Source: an uncultured Opitutales bacterium
GTDB lineage: Bacteria; Verrucomicrobiota; Verrucomicrobiia; Opitutales; Intestinicryptomonadaceae
NCBI GenBank assembly: GCA_900547395.1
Contig: URGP01000021.1
Location: 1 to 44,022, forward strand
DNA length: 44,022 nt
Direction: 5' to 3'
The first letter of the stretch is position 1. Every line of letters starts with the position of its first letter. The notes below the pieces were generated by a model. That model saw nothing but the letters and a program-made list of their open reading frames with translations. It searched no databases and was not told where the DNA came from. This document shows positions 21,723-30,094 of the stretch, in pieces. Made by a program: the position numbers and the translations under genes.

Positions 21723-22340
21723 CTATTTCAATTTTTCGCAAACGCGGTAGGCTATCGCGCCCGCGCCGTTGCCAAGTATCATCAAAAATTCATAGAAAAC
21801 AGTTTTTGCGTCCCAAACATCGGCGGCGGAAAAATAAAACATATTCGCCACGCTGTGCTCAAACCCCGAAATTATAAAAACCATCACAGGCAGTATGACA
21901 AAGAGCCAGTTTTGCGATTTCTTGTAGCCGTCAACCGCCAAAAACATCATAATCCCGCATGCAACGGACAAAATGAATATGCTTAAAGGATCGTCGGAAA
22001 GCTTGGCATTTGAAAGCGCGGCAGTCTTTTGAATTACGGCTTCCGAAAAGCGCGTGCAGCGCAATGCAGTCCCCAAGATCCACGCGCCCACAAAATTGCC
22101 GAAAATTATCACGGGATAATAAAACGGAGCCTTTGCGACATTGAAAACCGAAGTGTCAGATTTTGCAAGCGTGAGATAGCCGATTTTACCTGTGTACAAA
22201 TCAAAACCTCGCAACACAACAGTCAAAAGCCCCAGCGAAAATAGAAAAGAGCCGGCATATTTGTTGTCGGAAGCGACATAGACCGCGCCGCCAAACGCAA
22301 TCATAAGCCCCGCATAAATGGCGCTGATAAAATATTTCAT
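21723..22340 (-). CDS. Formate/nitrite transporter (FNT) family anion channel
   Basis: This 205-residue membrane protein has about six hydrophobic helices and two FNT hallmarks: the loop LYTGKIGYLT in the first half and GFEHSVANMFYFS in the second. FNT channels are pentamers passing small monovalent anions such as formate, nitrite, hydrosulfide or acetate. The protein is shorter than FocA/NirC (about 260-285 residues) because it lacks the cytoplasmic N-terminal helix that gates FocA. Which anion it carries cannot be read from the sequence. In an organism using pyruvate:ferredoxin oxidoreductase, formate or another fermentation acid is plausible. It converges on hisF with a four-base gap and no terminator between them. 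Confidence 0.85.
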   Translation of the reverse strand: MKYFISAIYAGLMIAFGGAVYVASDNKYAGSFLFSLGLLTVVLRGFDLYTGKIGYLTLAKSDTSVFNVAKAPFYYPVIIFGNFVGAWILGTALRCTRFSEAVIQKTAALSNAKLSDDPLSIFILSVACGIMMFLAVDGYKKSQNWLFVILPVMVFIISGFEHSVANMFYFSAADVWDAKTVFYEFLMILGNGAGAIAYRVCEKLK

Positions 22341-22415
22341 AAAAACACTCTAAAAATTCCGCCCCCCTTGTAAATAAATTTTTAAAAACCAACAAACAAA
22401 GCCGATAAAAAATTT

Positions 22416-22919
22416 ATGGCAAACAAAGTAAATTTTAAGGGAACACCCTGCAAGCTTGCGGGTGAATTCATTGCAAAAGGAGCAAAAGCCCCGTCTTTCA
22501 AGCTCGTAAAAAAAGACCTTGGCGAATTTTCGTTTGAAGGCAAAAGCGATGCGCGGCTTCTTCTAAACATATTTCCAAGCATTGACACGGGAGTCTGCGC
22601 GGCGAGCGTGCGCAAGTTCAACGAGCTTGCCGCAAAAATGCCGAATGTAAAAGTGCTTTGCATTTCAAAAGACCTTCCTTTTGCGCAAGGCAGATTTTGC
22701 GCGGCAGAAGGCATTGAAAACGTTGAAACGCTGTCGGATTTCAGGGAAAGCTCTTTTGCAAAAGACTACGGAGTATTGATTGAAGACGGTGCATTAAAAG
22801 GGCTTTTGGCGCGCGCAATCGTGATAATTTCAAAAGAAGGCGAAGTTTCCTACTGCGCCCTGAATTCCGAAATCACAAAAGAACCCGATTACGACGCGGC
22901 GTTAAACGCTTTAAAATAA
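22416..22919 (+). CDS. tpx: Thiol peroxidase, atypical 2-Cys peroxiredoxin
   Basis: Tpx reduces H2O2 and lipid hydroperoxides using thioredoxin. The 167-residue protein has the peroxidatic Cys61 in SIDTGVCAASVRKFN and the resolving Cys95 in FCAAEGIENV, exactly the usual Tpx positions. The N-terminal hairpin (VNFKGTPCKLAGEF) and length also match. It is a single-gene unit, divergent from the FNT gene and followed by its own terminator. An oxidant-defence enzyme fits an anaerobe carrying an oxygen-sensitive PFOR. Confidence 0.96.
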   Translation: MANKVNFKGTPCKLAGEFIAKGAKAPSFKLVKKDLGEFSFEGKSDARLLLNIFPSIDTGVCAASVRKFNELAAKMPNVKVLCISKDLPFAQGRFCAAEGIENVETLSDFRESSFAKDYGVLIEDGALKGLLARAIVIISKEGEVSYCALNSEITKEPDYDAALNALK

Positions 22920-22955
22920 GCTTTCGTCTTTAAACCGTACGTTGATTCTTTTTCG

Positions 22956-22990
22956 GGAGATTGCAAAAAGGCAGTCTCCTTTTTATTTTC
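22956..22990 (+). terminator. Rho-independent terminator of tpx
   Basis: The stem GGAGATTGC/GCAGTCTCC (one T-G pair) with loop AAAAAG is followed by a T-rich run on the plus strand. Confidence 0.8.
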
Positions 22991-23052
22991 AGCCGAAAAA
23001 GAAATTAAATTTAAAGAATACGGTGAAAATACCGCCTTGCCCGCGCATAAAA

Positions 23053-23079
23053 AAGACGGCACTGATACGATGCCGTCTT
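23053..23079 (-). terminator. Rho-independent terminator of the RND efflux operon
   Basis: The nine-base stem AAGACGGCA/TGCCGTCTT with a nine-base loop is followed by a T-run on the minus strand, 88 bases past the outer-membrane factor gene. Confidence 0.75.
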
Positions 23080-23166
23080 CTGTTTAAATATCCTGTCTGC
23101 AATGTTTTTTAACGCTCCGATTTTGTAAAGCAGTCCGTTTTGGAAGATTTTTTAATTGCGAAAACG

Positions 23167-24636
23167 TCAGTTAACTGCCGTTTTTTCGCCTTCTTTTTCT
23201 TCGTCAACGCCCCCGCCTATTGCCAAAACCAACGAAACAACACTGCGGAACTGCTCGCCGCGCAGACGTATGCGTTCGCGTTCGCTGTTCAACGCCAAAC
23301 GTTCGGCATCGGTATATTCAAAGTAGTCGATGACGCCCGAATCGAACTGGTTGCGCGTAAGCTCCTCAACCGCCTTTGCGGCAGCCGCATTCTTTGCGCG
23401 CGCCTCGTATTCGTCCTTCAAATTCTTGATTTCAGAAAGCGCGTTTTCCACTTCGTAAATCGCGTTTAAAACAGTCGCCTTGTATTTTTCCGAAGCTTCC
23501 AAATGCTGAGACAGGGCAACCTGATACTGGGCATAAAGCTTTCCTGCTTGGAAAAGCGGCAAATAAAGACGCGGGCTTACGCCCCACGCAAGCGAATTTC
23601 CTTCGAGCAAATCCCCGATGTCCTGAGACGCCAAATCAAGCGATGAAGTAATTTGGATTGTCGGGAAGAACGCCGATTTTGCAGCCCCTATTTTCATGTT
23701 GGCAGAAAATACGCCGCGCTCCGCCTGCGCAATGTCGGGACGGCGCTCCAAGAGCTGAGACGGAATAATAGACGGGATTTTCGGCAGGACTTCCGCAATA
23801 GGCTCGGTTGTTGCCTGCAAATTCGCGGGTATTGTTCCCGTAAGGTAAGCCAGCTGGTTGGTCGCCGCATCGCGAAGTTTCTTGACGGACGCAAGCTGGG
23901 TAACGGCTTCATAAAACTGCTGTTCTGCCCTTTTTACGTCGGCTTCGTGCGCGTATTTCGCCTTCGCCCTGTTTGTGACGAGGTCAACCTGCTTTTGGCG
24001 CACATTCACGGTTTCCTCCAAAAGCAGAATTTCAGAGTTGTACTGGCGGATTGAAAAATAGACGCTCGCCACGTTTGCTTCGAGCATAAGCATCGTGTTT
24101 TCATAGGCGGCACGCAACGCCTGCGCATCGGCGACTTCGCTTGCAAGGAGAGCCTGCACCCTGCCGAAGAAGTCCAAGTCCCAAGTAAGCCCCAAGCCTA
24201 TTCTGTAATCTTCATACGCGCCGCGGTATGAAAATTCGTTCTCGGAAGTATCGGTTTTGGAGTAGCTTACATTGCCGTTTAGCCACGGATAGAGTTCCGA
24301 TTCTGTCATTCTCGCCTTCTGGCGCGCCTGTTCCACCGCGTAAAACGCCGATTTCAAATTCGGATTTTTTTCGCGGCACGCCTCGATAAGTTCGGAAAGC
24401 TTGGCGTCGTTAAACATCTGCCACCACTTGCCTTTAAGTTGGGCGTCGCTTGGATTTGCATCGGTCCACAAGCCTTCCGCATACTTAAAGTTTTCCATTT
24501 TTTCCGCCTGCGCGTCAAGCGGAGTTTCAGGCACGACATAGTCGGGTTCGAGCGTGCATGCGCCTAACGCAAGCCCCGCCGCCGCAAACAGCGCGCCGTT
24601 ACAAATTCTTTGAAATTTATTTTTCATTTTCACCAT
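23167..24636 (-). CDS. Outer-membrane factor lipoprotein of RND efflux pump (NodT/OprM type)
   Basis: This TolC-fold protein forms the outer-membrane exit duct of the tripartite pump. From the ATG at 24636 it has 489 residues with a lipoprotein signal (LALGAC, Cys27), as in OprM and CmeC. Two OEP repeats follow, with long helices of the YAVEQARQKARM and ENALSEIKNLKDEY kind, and family motifs such as LLERRPDIAQAERGVFSANM and GAAKSAFFPTIQITSSLDL. GGAGG lies 15 bases upstream of this start; an earlier ATG (24693) would overlap the pump gene and push the signal peptide inside. It is the last gene of the operon, 25 bases after the pump. Confidence 0.93.
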   Translation of the reverse strand: MVKMKNKFQRICNGALFAAAGLALGACTLEPDYVVPETPLDAQAEKMENFKYAEGLWTDANPSDAQLKGKWWQMFNDAKLSELIEACREKNPNLKSAFYAVEQARQKARMTESELYPWLNGNVSYSKTDTSENEFSYRGAYEDYRIGLGLTWDLDFFGRVQALLASEVADAQALRAAYENTMLMLEANVASVYFSIRQYNSEILLLEETVNVRQKQVDLVTNRAKAKYAHEADVKRAEQQFYEAVTQLASVKKLRDAATNQLAYLTGTIPANLQATTEPIAEVLPKIPSIIPSQLLERRPDIAQAERGVFSANMKIGAAKSAFFPTIQITSSLDLASQDIGDLLEGNSLAWGVSPRLYLPLFQAGKLYAQYQVALSQHLEASEKYKATVLNAIYEVENALSEIKNLKDEYEARAKNAAAAKAVEELTRNQFDSGVIDYFEYTDAERLALNSERERIRLRGEQFRSVVSLVLAIGGGVDEEKEGEKTAVN

Positions 24637-24661
24637 ATATTTAGTTTTTTTCCTCCAAAAT

Positions 24662-27600
24662 TTAATTCGCCTCGATTTTCTGCTTCGCGGCAAAAAATCT
24701 GCGTATCACATAGTAGAATACAGGAGTGAACACGCAGCCGAACACCGTAACCCCGATCATTCCGAAGAATACAGAAGTGCCCAACGCCTGGCGCAGCTCG
24801 CTGCCCGCGCCCGTCGCATAAGCGAGAGGCACAACGCCCAAAATGAACGCGAAAGACGTCATCAATATCGGGCGCAAACGGTTTTTGGAAGCGTTGCGGA
24901 CGGAAGAGACCAGCTCTTCGCCCTTCATTTCGCGCTGGTGGGCAAACTCCACAATCAAAATCGCGTTTTTGCAAGCCAAGCCAATCAAAACAACAAAGCC
25001 GATTTGCGTCATGATGTTGTTGTCCATTCCTCTGAAATGCACGCCCATAATCGCAAAGAGCAACACCAAAGGCACGACCAAAATAACAGCGAGAGGCAAA
25101 GTCACGCTTTCATACAAAGCCGCAAGAATGAGGAATACGAAAACCACGCACATCGCAAACACAAGCATTGCTGTGTTTCCCGTAAGCTTTTCCTGATAGG
25201 CGATGTCAGTCCATTCAATGCCCATGCCTTTCGGAAGCTCTTTTTCAGCGAGAGCCTCGATTTCCTTAATCGCCTGCCCCGTCGAATACCCCGGAGCCAA
25301 GTTGCCTTGGACTTCGGCGGCAGTATAAAGATTGTAACGCATGGTGGTTACAGGACCTACAATTCTCCTTACGTTCGCAACGGAGCCAAGCGGAACATTC
25401 TTGCCCTGCGCATTCGGAACATAGAGGTTGTAAATGTCGCTTACTTCCCTGCGCGACTTGCCCTCCGCCTGTGCAACAACGCGGTAAACGCGGCCGATAA
25501 TGTTGAAGTCGTTGACGTAAACAGAACCCAAATGGTACTGCATCGTATCAAAAATCGAAGATATCGGAACATTCAGCTTCTGTGCGCGCTCGCGGTCAAT
25601 GTCGGCATAAAGCTGGGGATTTGAAACGCGGTAAGTGGTAAACGCGAACGAAACGGGGTCAAGCTCCTGAGTCGCTTTCGCCGCCATCAAATTCGTGTAT
25701 TTTTGAACAGTATCAAGACCCAAACCAACTCTGTCTTGAACATAGAACTTGTAGTCGCCGCCGTTGCCCAAACCGTCAACGGGCGGAGGTGCAAGAACAT
25801 ACGAAACGGCTTCTGGGATTTCACGCGCCAAAATGGCGTTTGCCTGCGCAATGATTTTGCTCGCTGTCGCGCCCTTCGGCAAGCGGACGTCAAAGTCCTC
25901 AAGATTGATGAATATCGTTCCCGCATTCGACATGCGGGAGAACGTCGCGCCGTTTAAGCCCGCAATCGCGATTGCATAGTTTACGCCGTCAATATTCTTA
26001 ATATGCTCGCTCGCCTTTTTCATCACTTTTTGCGTTCTTTCAAAAGACGCGCCGTCGGGCAGCTGTATGGAAGAGAACAAATAGCCTCTGTCCTGCCCGG
26101 GAATAAAGCCCTTCGGAGTGTTGTCAAAAAACCATACCGCGCCCCCGAGCAATCCCGCATACAAGAACAAAACTATAATCCAAAAGCGCGCAAACTGCGC
26201 AACCAATTTGCCGTATTTTTCGGAAACCCAAGCAAAGCAGGCGTTAAATCCCCTGAAAAGCCAACCAAAAAGGAAATTGTAGCAACGTGTAAACAAGTCG
26301 GGCTTGGCGTCGCGCTCCGTAAGGAACAAAGCGCAAAGCGCGGGGGAAAGTGTGAGGGATACTATCGCGGAAAATATCGTTGAAGCGGCAATGGTAATCG
26401 CAAACTGCCTGTAAAACTGCCCGGAAATACCCTCGATGAACGCAGTGGGGATAAACACCGCCGAAAGCACGAGAGCAATGGCAATCAGCGCGCCCTGAAC
26501 CTGCGTCATCGCCTTTTTCGTGGCGTCCCTTACTTTAAGCCCGTCGTTCATGTTTCTTTCAACGTTTTCAACAACGACGATTGCGTCGTCAACAACGATG
26601 CCGATTGCAAGAACCAAGCCGAACAAGCTCAAATTGTTGATTGAAAAGCCAAGCGCATACATCATCGCAAACGTGCCAATCAAAGAAACAGGAATTGCGA
26701 AAAGCGGAATAACCGCGGCGCGCCAGTTCTGCAAAAATATCATTACAACCAAAACAACGAGGATAACCGCTTCAAAAATCGTGTGGTAAACCGCGTTGAC
26801 GGACTCGCCGACAAACTTGGTGACATTGAAAGGAATCACATAGTCAACCCCCGACGGGAAATCCTTTTTCAAAGTTTCCATTTCCTTTATGATGCTGTCG
26901 GCAGTTTCCAACGCATTGGAACCGGGCAACTGGTAAAATGCGATTGAAATCATGTCCATGTTGTTCAAATACGATTCGTCGGCATAAGTGTAAGCCCCCA
27001 ATTCCAATCGGGCGATGTCTTTTAATTTTATTACCTTCCCGTCTTCGGTAAACTTAACTATAATGTTGCCGAACTCCTCTTCCGTCTGCAAACGACCCTG
27101 GGCATTGATGATAAGCTCGAAAGCCGACCCCGTATCCATCGGCGGCTGGTTGATTTTGCCCGCCGCAACCTGCTTGTTCTGCTCGCGCAATGCGCCCAAA
27201 ACTTCGTTCGGGGAAATATTCAAATACGCAAGCCTGTCCGGATCCATCCAAACGCGCATGGAATATTCCTTCGCGCCGAAAATATTGATTTCGCCTACGC
27301 CCTTAATGCGCGCCAAACGGTCTTTCAACTGGGAAATGGCGTAGTTTGTCAAATAAAGCTTGTCGCGGCTGTTGTCGGGAGAAATCAACGAAGTGAACAA
27401 AATAATGTTCGGAGAACGCTTCTTTACCGTAACGCCTATGCTTGTCACATCCTGGGGCAGGCGCGGCTTCGCAATTTCAACGCGGTTCTGCGTCAAAATC
27501 TGCGCCTTGTCAACGTCCGTGCCCGTCTTGAATGTCACGGTAATTTGCATCGAACCGTCCGAAGAGCATTGGCTTTGCATGTAAAGCATGTCTTCAACGC

Positions 27601-27817
27601 CATTTACCTGCTCCTCGATTGGGGCGGCGACGGTGTTCATGATGACTTCGGGGCTTGCGCCGGGATAATTTGCCGAAATCACCACCGACGGTGGCACGAT
27701 TTCAGGATACTGAGTGACGGGCAAATTGAAATACGCAATGCTGCCCACCAGCACTATTATGATTGATATGACCGAAGCGAAAATCGGTCTGTCGATAAAA
27801 AAGTGCGAAAATTTCAT
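24662..27817 (-). CDS. RND efflux pump, inner-membrane transporter (AcrB/MexB type)
   Basis: The 1051-residue protein is a hydrophobe/amphiphile efflux-1 RND pump, a proton antiporter that removes drugs, bile salts and similar amphiphiles from the periplasm. It starts with FFIDRPIFASVISIIIVLVG, has the proton-relay aspartates Asp410-Asp411 in GIVVDDAIVVVENVERN, and the matching lysine in IGLACKNAILIVEFA near residue 950. Twelve membrane helices and two large periplasmic loops are present, and the length is standard. No frameshift is seen. It sits between adaptor and outer-membrane factor, so the operon encodes a complete pump. Confidence 0.96.
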   Translation of the reverse strand: MKFSHFFIDRPIFASVISIIIVLVGSIAYFNLPVTQYPEIVPPSVVISANYPGASPEVIMNTVAAPIEEQVNGVEDMLYMQSQCSSDGSMQITVTFKTGTDVDKAQILTQNRVEIAKPRLPQDVTSIGVTVKKRSPNIILFTSLISPDNSRDKLYLTNYAISQLKDRLARIKGVGEINIFGAKEYSMRVWMDPDRLAYLNISPNEVLGALREQNKQVAAGKINQPPMDTGSAFELIINAQGRLQTEEEFGNIIVKFTEDGKVIKLKDIARLELGAYTYADESYLNNMDMISIAFYQLPGSNALETADSIIKEMETLKKDFPSGVDYVIPFNVTKFVGESVNAVYHTIFEAVILVVLVVMIFLQNWRAAVIPLFAIPVSLIGTFAMMYALGFSINNLSLFGLVLAIGIVVDDAIVVVENVERNMNDGLKVRDATKKAMTQVQGALIAIALVLSAVFIPTAFIEGISGQFYRQFAITIAASTIFSAIVSLTLSPALCALFLTERDAKPDLFTRCYNFLFGWLFRGFNACFAWVSEKYGKLVAQFARFWIIVLFLYAGLLGGAVWFFDNTPKGFIPGQDRGYLFSSIQLPDGASFERTQKVMKKASEHIKNIDGVNYAIAIAGLNGATFSRMSNAGTIFINLEDFDVRLPKGATASKIIAQANAILAREIPEAVSYVLAPPPVDGLGNGGDYKFYVQDRVGLGLDTVQKYTNLMAAKATQELDPVSFAFTTYRVSNPQLYADIDRERAQKLNVPISSIFDTMQYHLGSVYVNDFNIIGRVYRVVAQAEGKSRREVSDIYNLYVPNAQGKNVPLGSVANVRRIVGPVTTMRYNLYTAAEVQGNLAPGYSTGQAIKEIEALAEKELPKGMGIEWTDIAYQEKLTGNTAMLVFAMCVVFVFLILAALYESVTLPLAVILVVPLVLLFAIMGVHFRGMDNNIMTQIGFVVLIGLACKNAILIVEFAHQREMKGEELVSSVRNASKNRLRPILMTSFAFILGVVPLAYATGAGSELRQALGTSVFFGMIGVTVFGCVFTPVFYYVIRRFFAAKQKIEAN

Positions 27818-27846
27818 TATTTGAAAATTTTATGGTTAAACGAAGA

Positions 27847-29019
27847 CTATTTCTTTTCTTCTTTTACGATATCCTGAACTTTGGCTTCCACGGGAGAAAC
27901 CTGCGTGCCGGGAATAGCCCTCTGAATGCCGACAACAACAATTTTTTCGCTTCCAGAAAGCCCGCTTTCGACAATCTGCATCTTGCCGATTGTTTCGCCT
28001 ACGCGCACGGGAACATAGTTAACCTTGTTTTTGTCGTCCACAACCAAAACATACCTTCCAACCAAGTCGGTACCGACCGACGATTCGGGAACAAGTATCT
28101 TTTCCTTTGCTTTTTCGCTCTGCAAAGACACCTTCGACCAAACGCCGGGGAAGAGTTCGCCCTTGTCGTTGTCAAATTCAGCCCTCAATTCCAAATTGCC
28201 CATGTCGAACTCGTTTTGGACATAAGTGAGCTTCCCGACATGGGAATCGTTGTCCTCGTCCAAAAGCTTCATTTTAACGACAGGCAAATCGCCCGACTTC
28301 ATTCTTTTGAAAAGCCCGTTCTTCTGGTAGCGCAAAATATCGCGCTCGTTGATGTTGAAGTACGCATAAATAATCTTTCTTGAAACGACCGTCGCAAGCA
28401 AGGTTGAAGAGGCATTTACAAGGTTGCCTTCATCGACATACCTTCTGCTCACAAAACCCGTTATCGGCGACAATACCTTGGTAAATTCCAAATTCAAAGC
28501 GGCTTCGGTATATCTTGCCTGCGCGCTCAAAAGAGCAGCTTCCGCACTCAAAAGCTCGCATTTGCGGGTTTCCAAAACTTCGCCCGAAATGGCGTTGGTC
28601 TTTATAAGCTCCTCCGCCCTCTTTAAATTACCCTTCGCCAAAACAATGCGGCTTTCAGCTTCCTTTATACTCGCTTCGCATTCCTTTACGACCGCGATGA
28701 ACGGGCGCGGGTCGATTTCAAACAAAAGCTGCCCCTCTTTCACGAATTCGCCGTCCTTAAAGCATATTTTTGAAAGATAGCCGTTAACCCTCGCGCGTAT
28801 TTCAACTTCCTTGTTGCCTTCCAAACGCGCAGTAAAAGAATCCCAAATTTCAACCGCCCTTTTTTCGGGAAGAGCCACTGTCACTTCGGGAGCGGAATTC
28901 GGCTTCTGCGAAACAGCTTCCTGTTTTGAGCAGGCGGAAAAAATAAACGCGCCTGCAAGCGTTAAAGATGCCAAGAGTAGTTTTTTAGCTTCCTTTTTCA
29001 TACGATTTAAATGTTTCAT
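27847..29019 (-). CDS. RND efflux periplasmic adaptor lipoprotein (AcrA/MexA type)
   Basis: The 390-residue membrane-fusion protein has a lipobox (FIFSAC, Cys30), a lipoyl half-motif (EIRARVNGYLSKICFKDGEF), a helical hairpin of about 65 residues, the second lipoyl half (KVLSPITGFVSRRYVDEGNL), a beta-barrel and a membrane-proximal domain. It links the inner-membrane pump to the outer-membrane duct. The start at 29019 was chosen because its ATG overlaps the TGA stop of the tetR-like gene (ATGA), a coupling arrangement. A second ATG at 29001 is possible. If coupling matters, the premature stop in the upstream repressor could lower adaptor translation. Confidence 0.93.
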   Translation of the reverse strand: MKHLNRMKKEAKKLLLASLTLAGAFIFSACSKQEAVSQKPNSAPEVTVALPEKRAVEIWDSFTARLEGNKEVEIRARVNGYLSKICFKDGEFVKEGQLLFEIDPRPFIAVVKECEASIKEAESRIVLAKGNLKRAEELIKTNAISGEVLETRKCELLSAEAALLSAQARYTEAALNLEFTKVLSPITGFVSRRYVDEGNLVNASSTLLATVVSRKIIYAYFNINERDILRYQKNGLFKRMKSGDLPVVKMKLLDEDNDSHVGKLTYVQNEFDMGNLELRAEFDNDKGELFPGVWSKVSLQSEKAKEKILVPESSVGTDLVGRYVLVVDDKNKVNYVPVRVGETIGKMQIVESGLSGSEKIVVVGIQRAIPGTQVSPVEAKVQDIVKEEKK

Positions 29020-29693
29020 TGAAATATTTTGTCTATTAAATTTTCTATTGTTTTGGAAAACAGCCCGATATCCGAAACCGTAAGGCTGTCCTTGCCGTTC
29101 AGCTTCAAAAACGCGGTTCTGCAAGAAGTGATTGACGAGTTCATTCCGACAATCGAAATCGATATTGCGGAAACTTCCTCATCCGAAAGTTCCGGCTTCA
29201 AAAAAGCAACCAGCCTTTTGAGCGTTGAAAAGTGATAGCGGATGCCCTCCTCAAAAACTATGCCGAAAGCCTCCGTCGGGAAATTTTCCTCCCTCTTTAT
29301 CATCATGTCGATTTTTGAAGAAAGATCTTTCAAATATAATTGATGAGAATGGACCAAATATTTTTTCAAAAGCCCGACAGCCTGCTCGCGCGACTTGCTC
29401 TCAGACTTGAAAAAGACCTCGCACTCCTCGTAAACGGGTGTAAAAAGCTTGGAAAAATGCCGCACCAGCACGCGAATTATTTCAAGATACATATTCCATT
29501 TGCCGCCGAAATAATAAGATATGGCGGCATGGTTTACGTTTGCCTTCTTGGCAATATGCCGAGTTCAGGCGCCGTCAACGGAACGCAGGGCAAACTCGTC
29601 GATGGCGGCAAGCGCAATGATGCTGCGCGTATCGTGGGAATTTTCCGCAACGTCAAAGTTTATGTCCCTGTATTCCTCGCCTTTTAAAATCAT
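29016..29693 (-). pseudogene. TetR-family repressor of the RND operon, interrupted by an in-frame TGA
   Basis: From the ATG at 29693 the frame reads 42 residues (ending ALRSVDGA), meets TGA at 29567-29565, and continues in the same frame for 182 more codons to the real TGA at 29018-29016. The stop falls inside the TetR DNA-binding domain: LRSVDGA, stop, TRHIAKKANVNHAAISYYFG. Relatives have Ser here (GASTR), so a TCA-to-TGA change explains it. The C-terminal part resembles CecR-like TetR regulators with a DUF1956-type ligand domain. Restart at the ATG at 29492 would give 158 residues with no HTH. Either the repressor is dead, the codon is read through, or it is a sequencing error. The same gene ends in TGA, and TGA ends other genes here, so recoding of TGA is unlikely. 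Confidence 0.8.
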
Positions 29694-29701
29694 AGACGTC
29701 A

Positions 29702-29721
29702 ACCAAATGGTTAAACCAAAT
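29702..29721. promoter_or_regulatory. Operator-like inverted repeat before the tetR-RND operon
   Basis: Three half-sites alternate: AACCA (29702-29706), TGGTT (29709-29713) and AACCA (29715-29719). They give two overlapping palindromes next to TTGACA (29731-29726, minus strand). Position and symmetry suit a TetR-family operator for autoregulation. Confidence 0.6.
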
Positions 29722-29750
29722 GAATGTCAAGCATTTTTTAGAAAAAACCT

Positions 29751-29779
29751 TGACATTGCAAAAAAAATCGCCAGATTTA
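29751..29779 (+). promoter_or_regulatory. Promoter of tRNA-Gln
   Basis: TTGACA at 29751-29756 in the context CCTTGACAT lies 44 bases before the tRNA; the -10 is weak (GATTTA at 29774-29779 after 17 bp). Confidence 0.45.
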
Positions 29780-29799
29780 AATTCTTACAAAATGAGAAT

Positions 29800-29873
29800 T
29801 GTCCGATGGTGTAATGGTAGCACAAAAGATTCTGGCTCTTTTTGTTGGGGTTCGAGTCCCTATCGGACAACCA
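29800..29873 (+). tRNA. tRNA-Gln (anticodon CTG)
   Basis: The acceptor TGTCCGA pairs fully with TCGGACA, the D-stem is GTGT/GCAC, the anticodon stem AAAGA/TCTTT holds loop TTCTGGC with anticodon CTG, and the T-arm is TGGGG-TTCGAGT-CCCTA. Discriminator A and an encoded CCA complete it. Confidence 0.95.
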
Positions 29874-29880
29874 TTTGATA

Positions 29881-29910
29881 AAAGCCTGACGCAAGTCAGG
29901 CTTTTTTGTT
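29881..29910 (+). terminator. Rho-independent terminator of tRNA-Gln
   Basis: A ten-base stem AAAGCCTGAC/GTCAGGCTTT with loop GCAA is followed by T-rich sequence. Confidence 0.85.
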
Positions 29911-29915
29911 TTATT

Positions 29916-29933
29916 CGATAGGGACGAGAACCC
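29916..29933 (-). repeat. Inverted partial copy of the tRNA-Gln T-arm and 3' acceptor
   Basis: These 18 bases are the reverse complement of tRNA positions 29848-29865 with only two mismatches, both in the T-loop. The copy lies 50 bp beyond the original, on the far side of the tRNA terminator. It is followed by further small palindromes (GAACCC-AAT-GGGTTC at 29928-29942). Confidence 0.6.
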
Positions 29934-30094
29934 AATGGGTTCGACCACAAAAGGGGTCAACGCCAAAGGTTGTAAAATTGCGATTTTTTGATGATGTGTT
30001 TTTCGCACATAGCATTGCAAGGTTTTTTCCTTCTTTGCCCTTCTTTTTTATCCATTCCACAACTCTTGACGTAGAACGATTTTATTTAAAGGCA

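Noticed and set aside
29565..29567. Recoding of TGA as an amino acid in this organism
   Set aside because: The same tetR-like gene ends in TGA at its normal C terminus, the decayed gene at 1054-1056 ends in TGA, and tryptophan is encoded by TGG throughout.
29727..30020. A 97-codon minus-strand frame covering the tRNA-Gln
   Set aside because: It is the antisense of the tRNA, its terminator and the inverted repeat (it reads DRDSNPN, a typical artefact of reading tRNA backwards).
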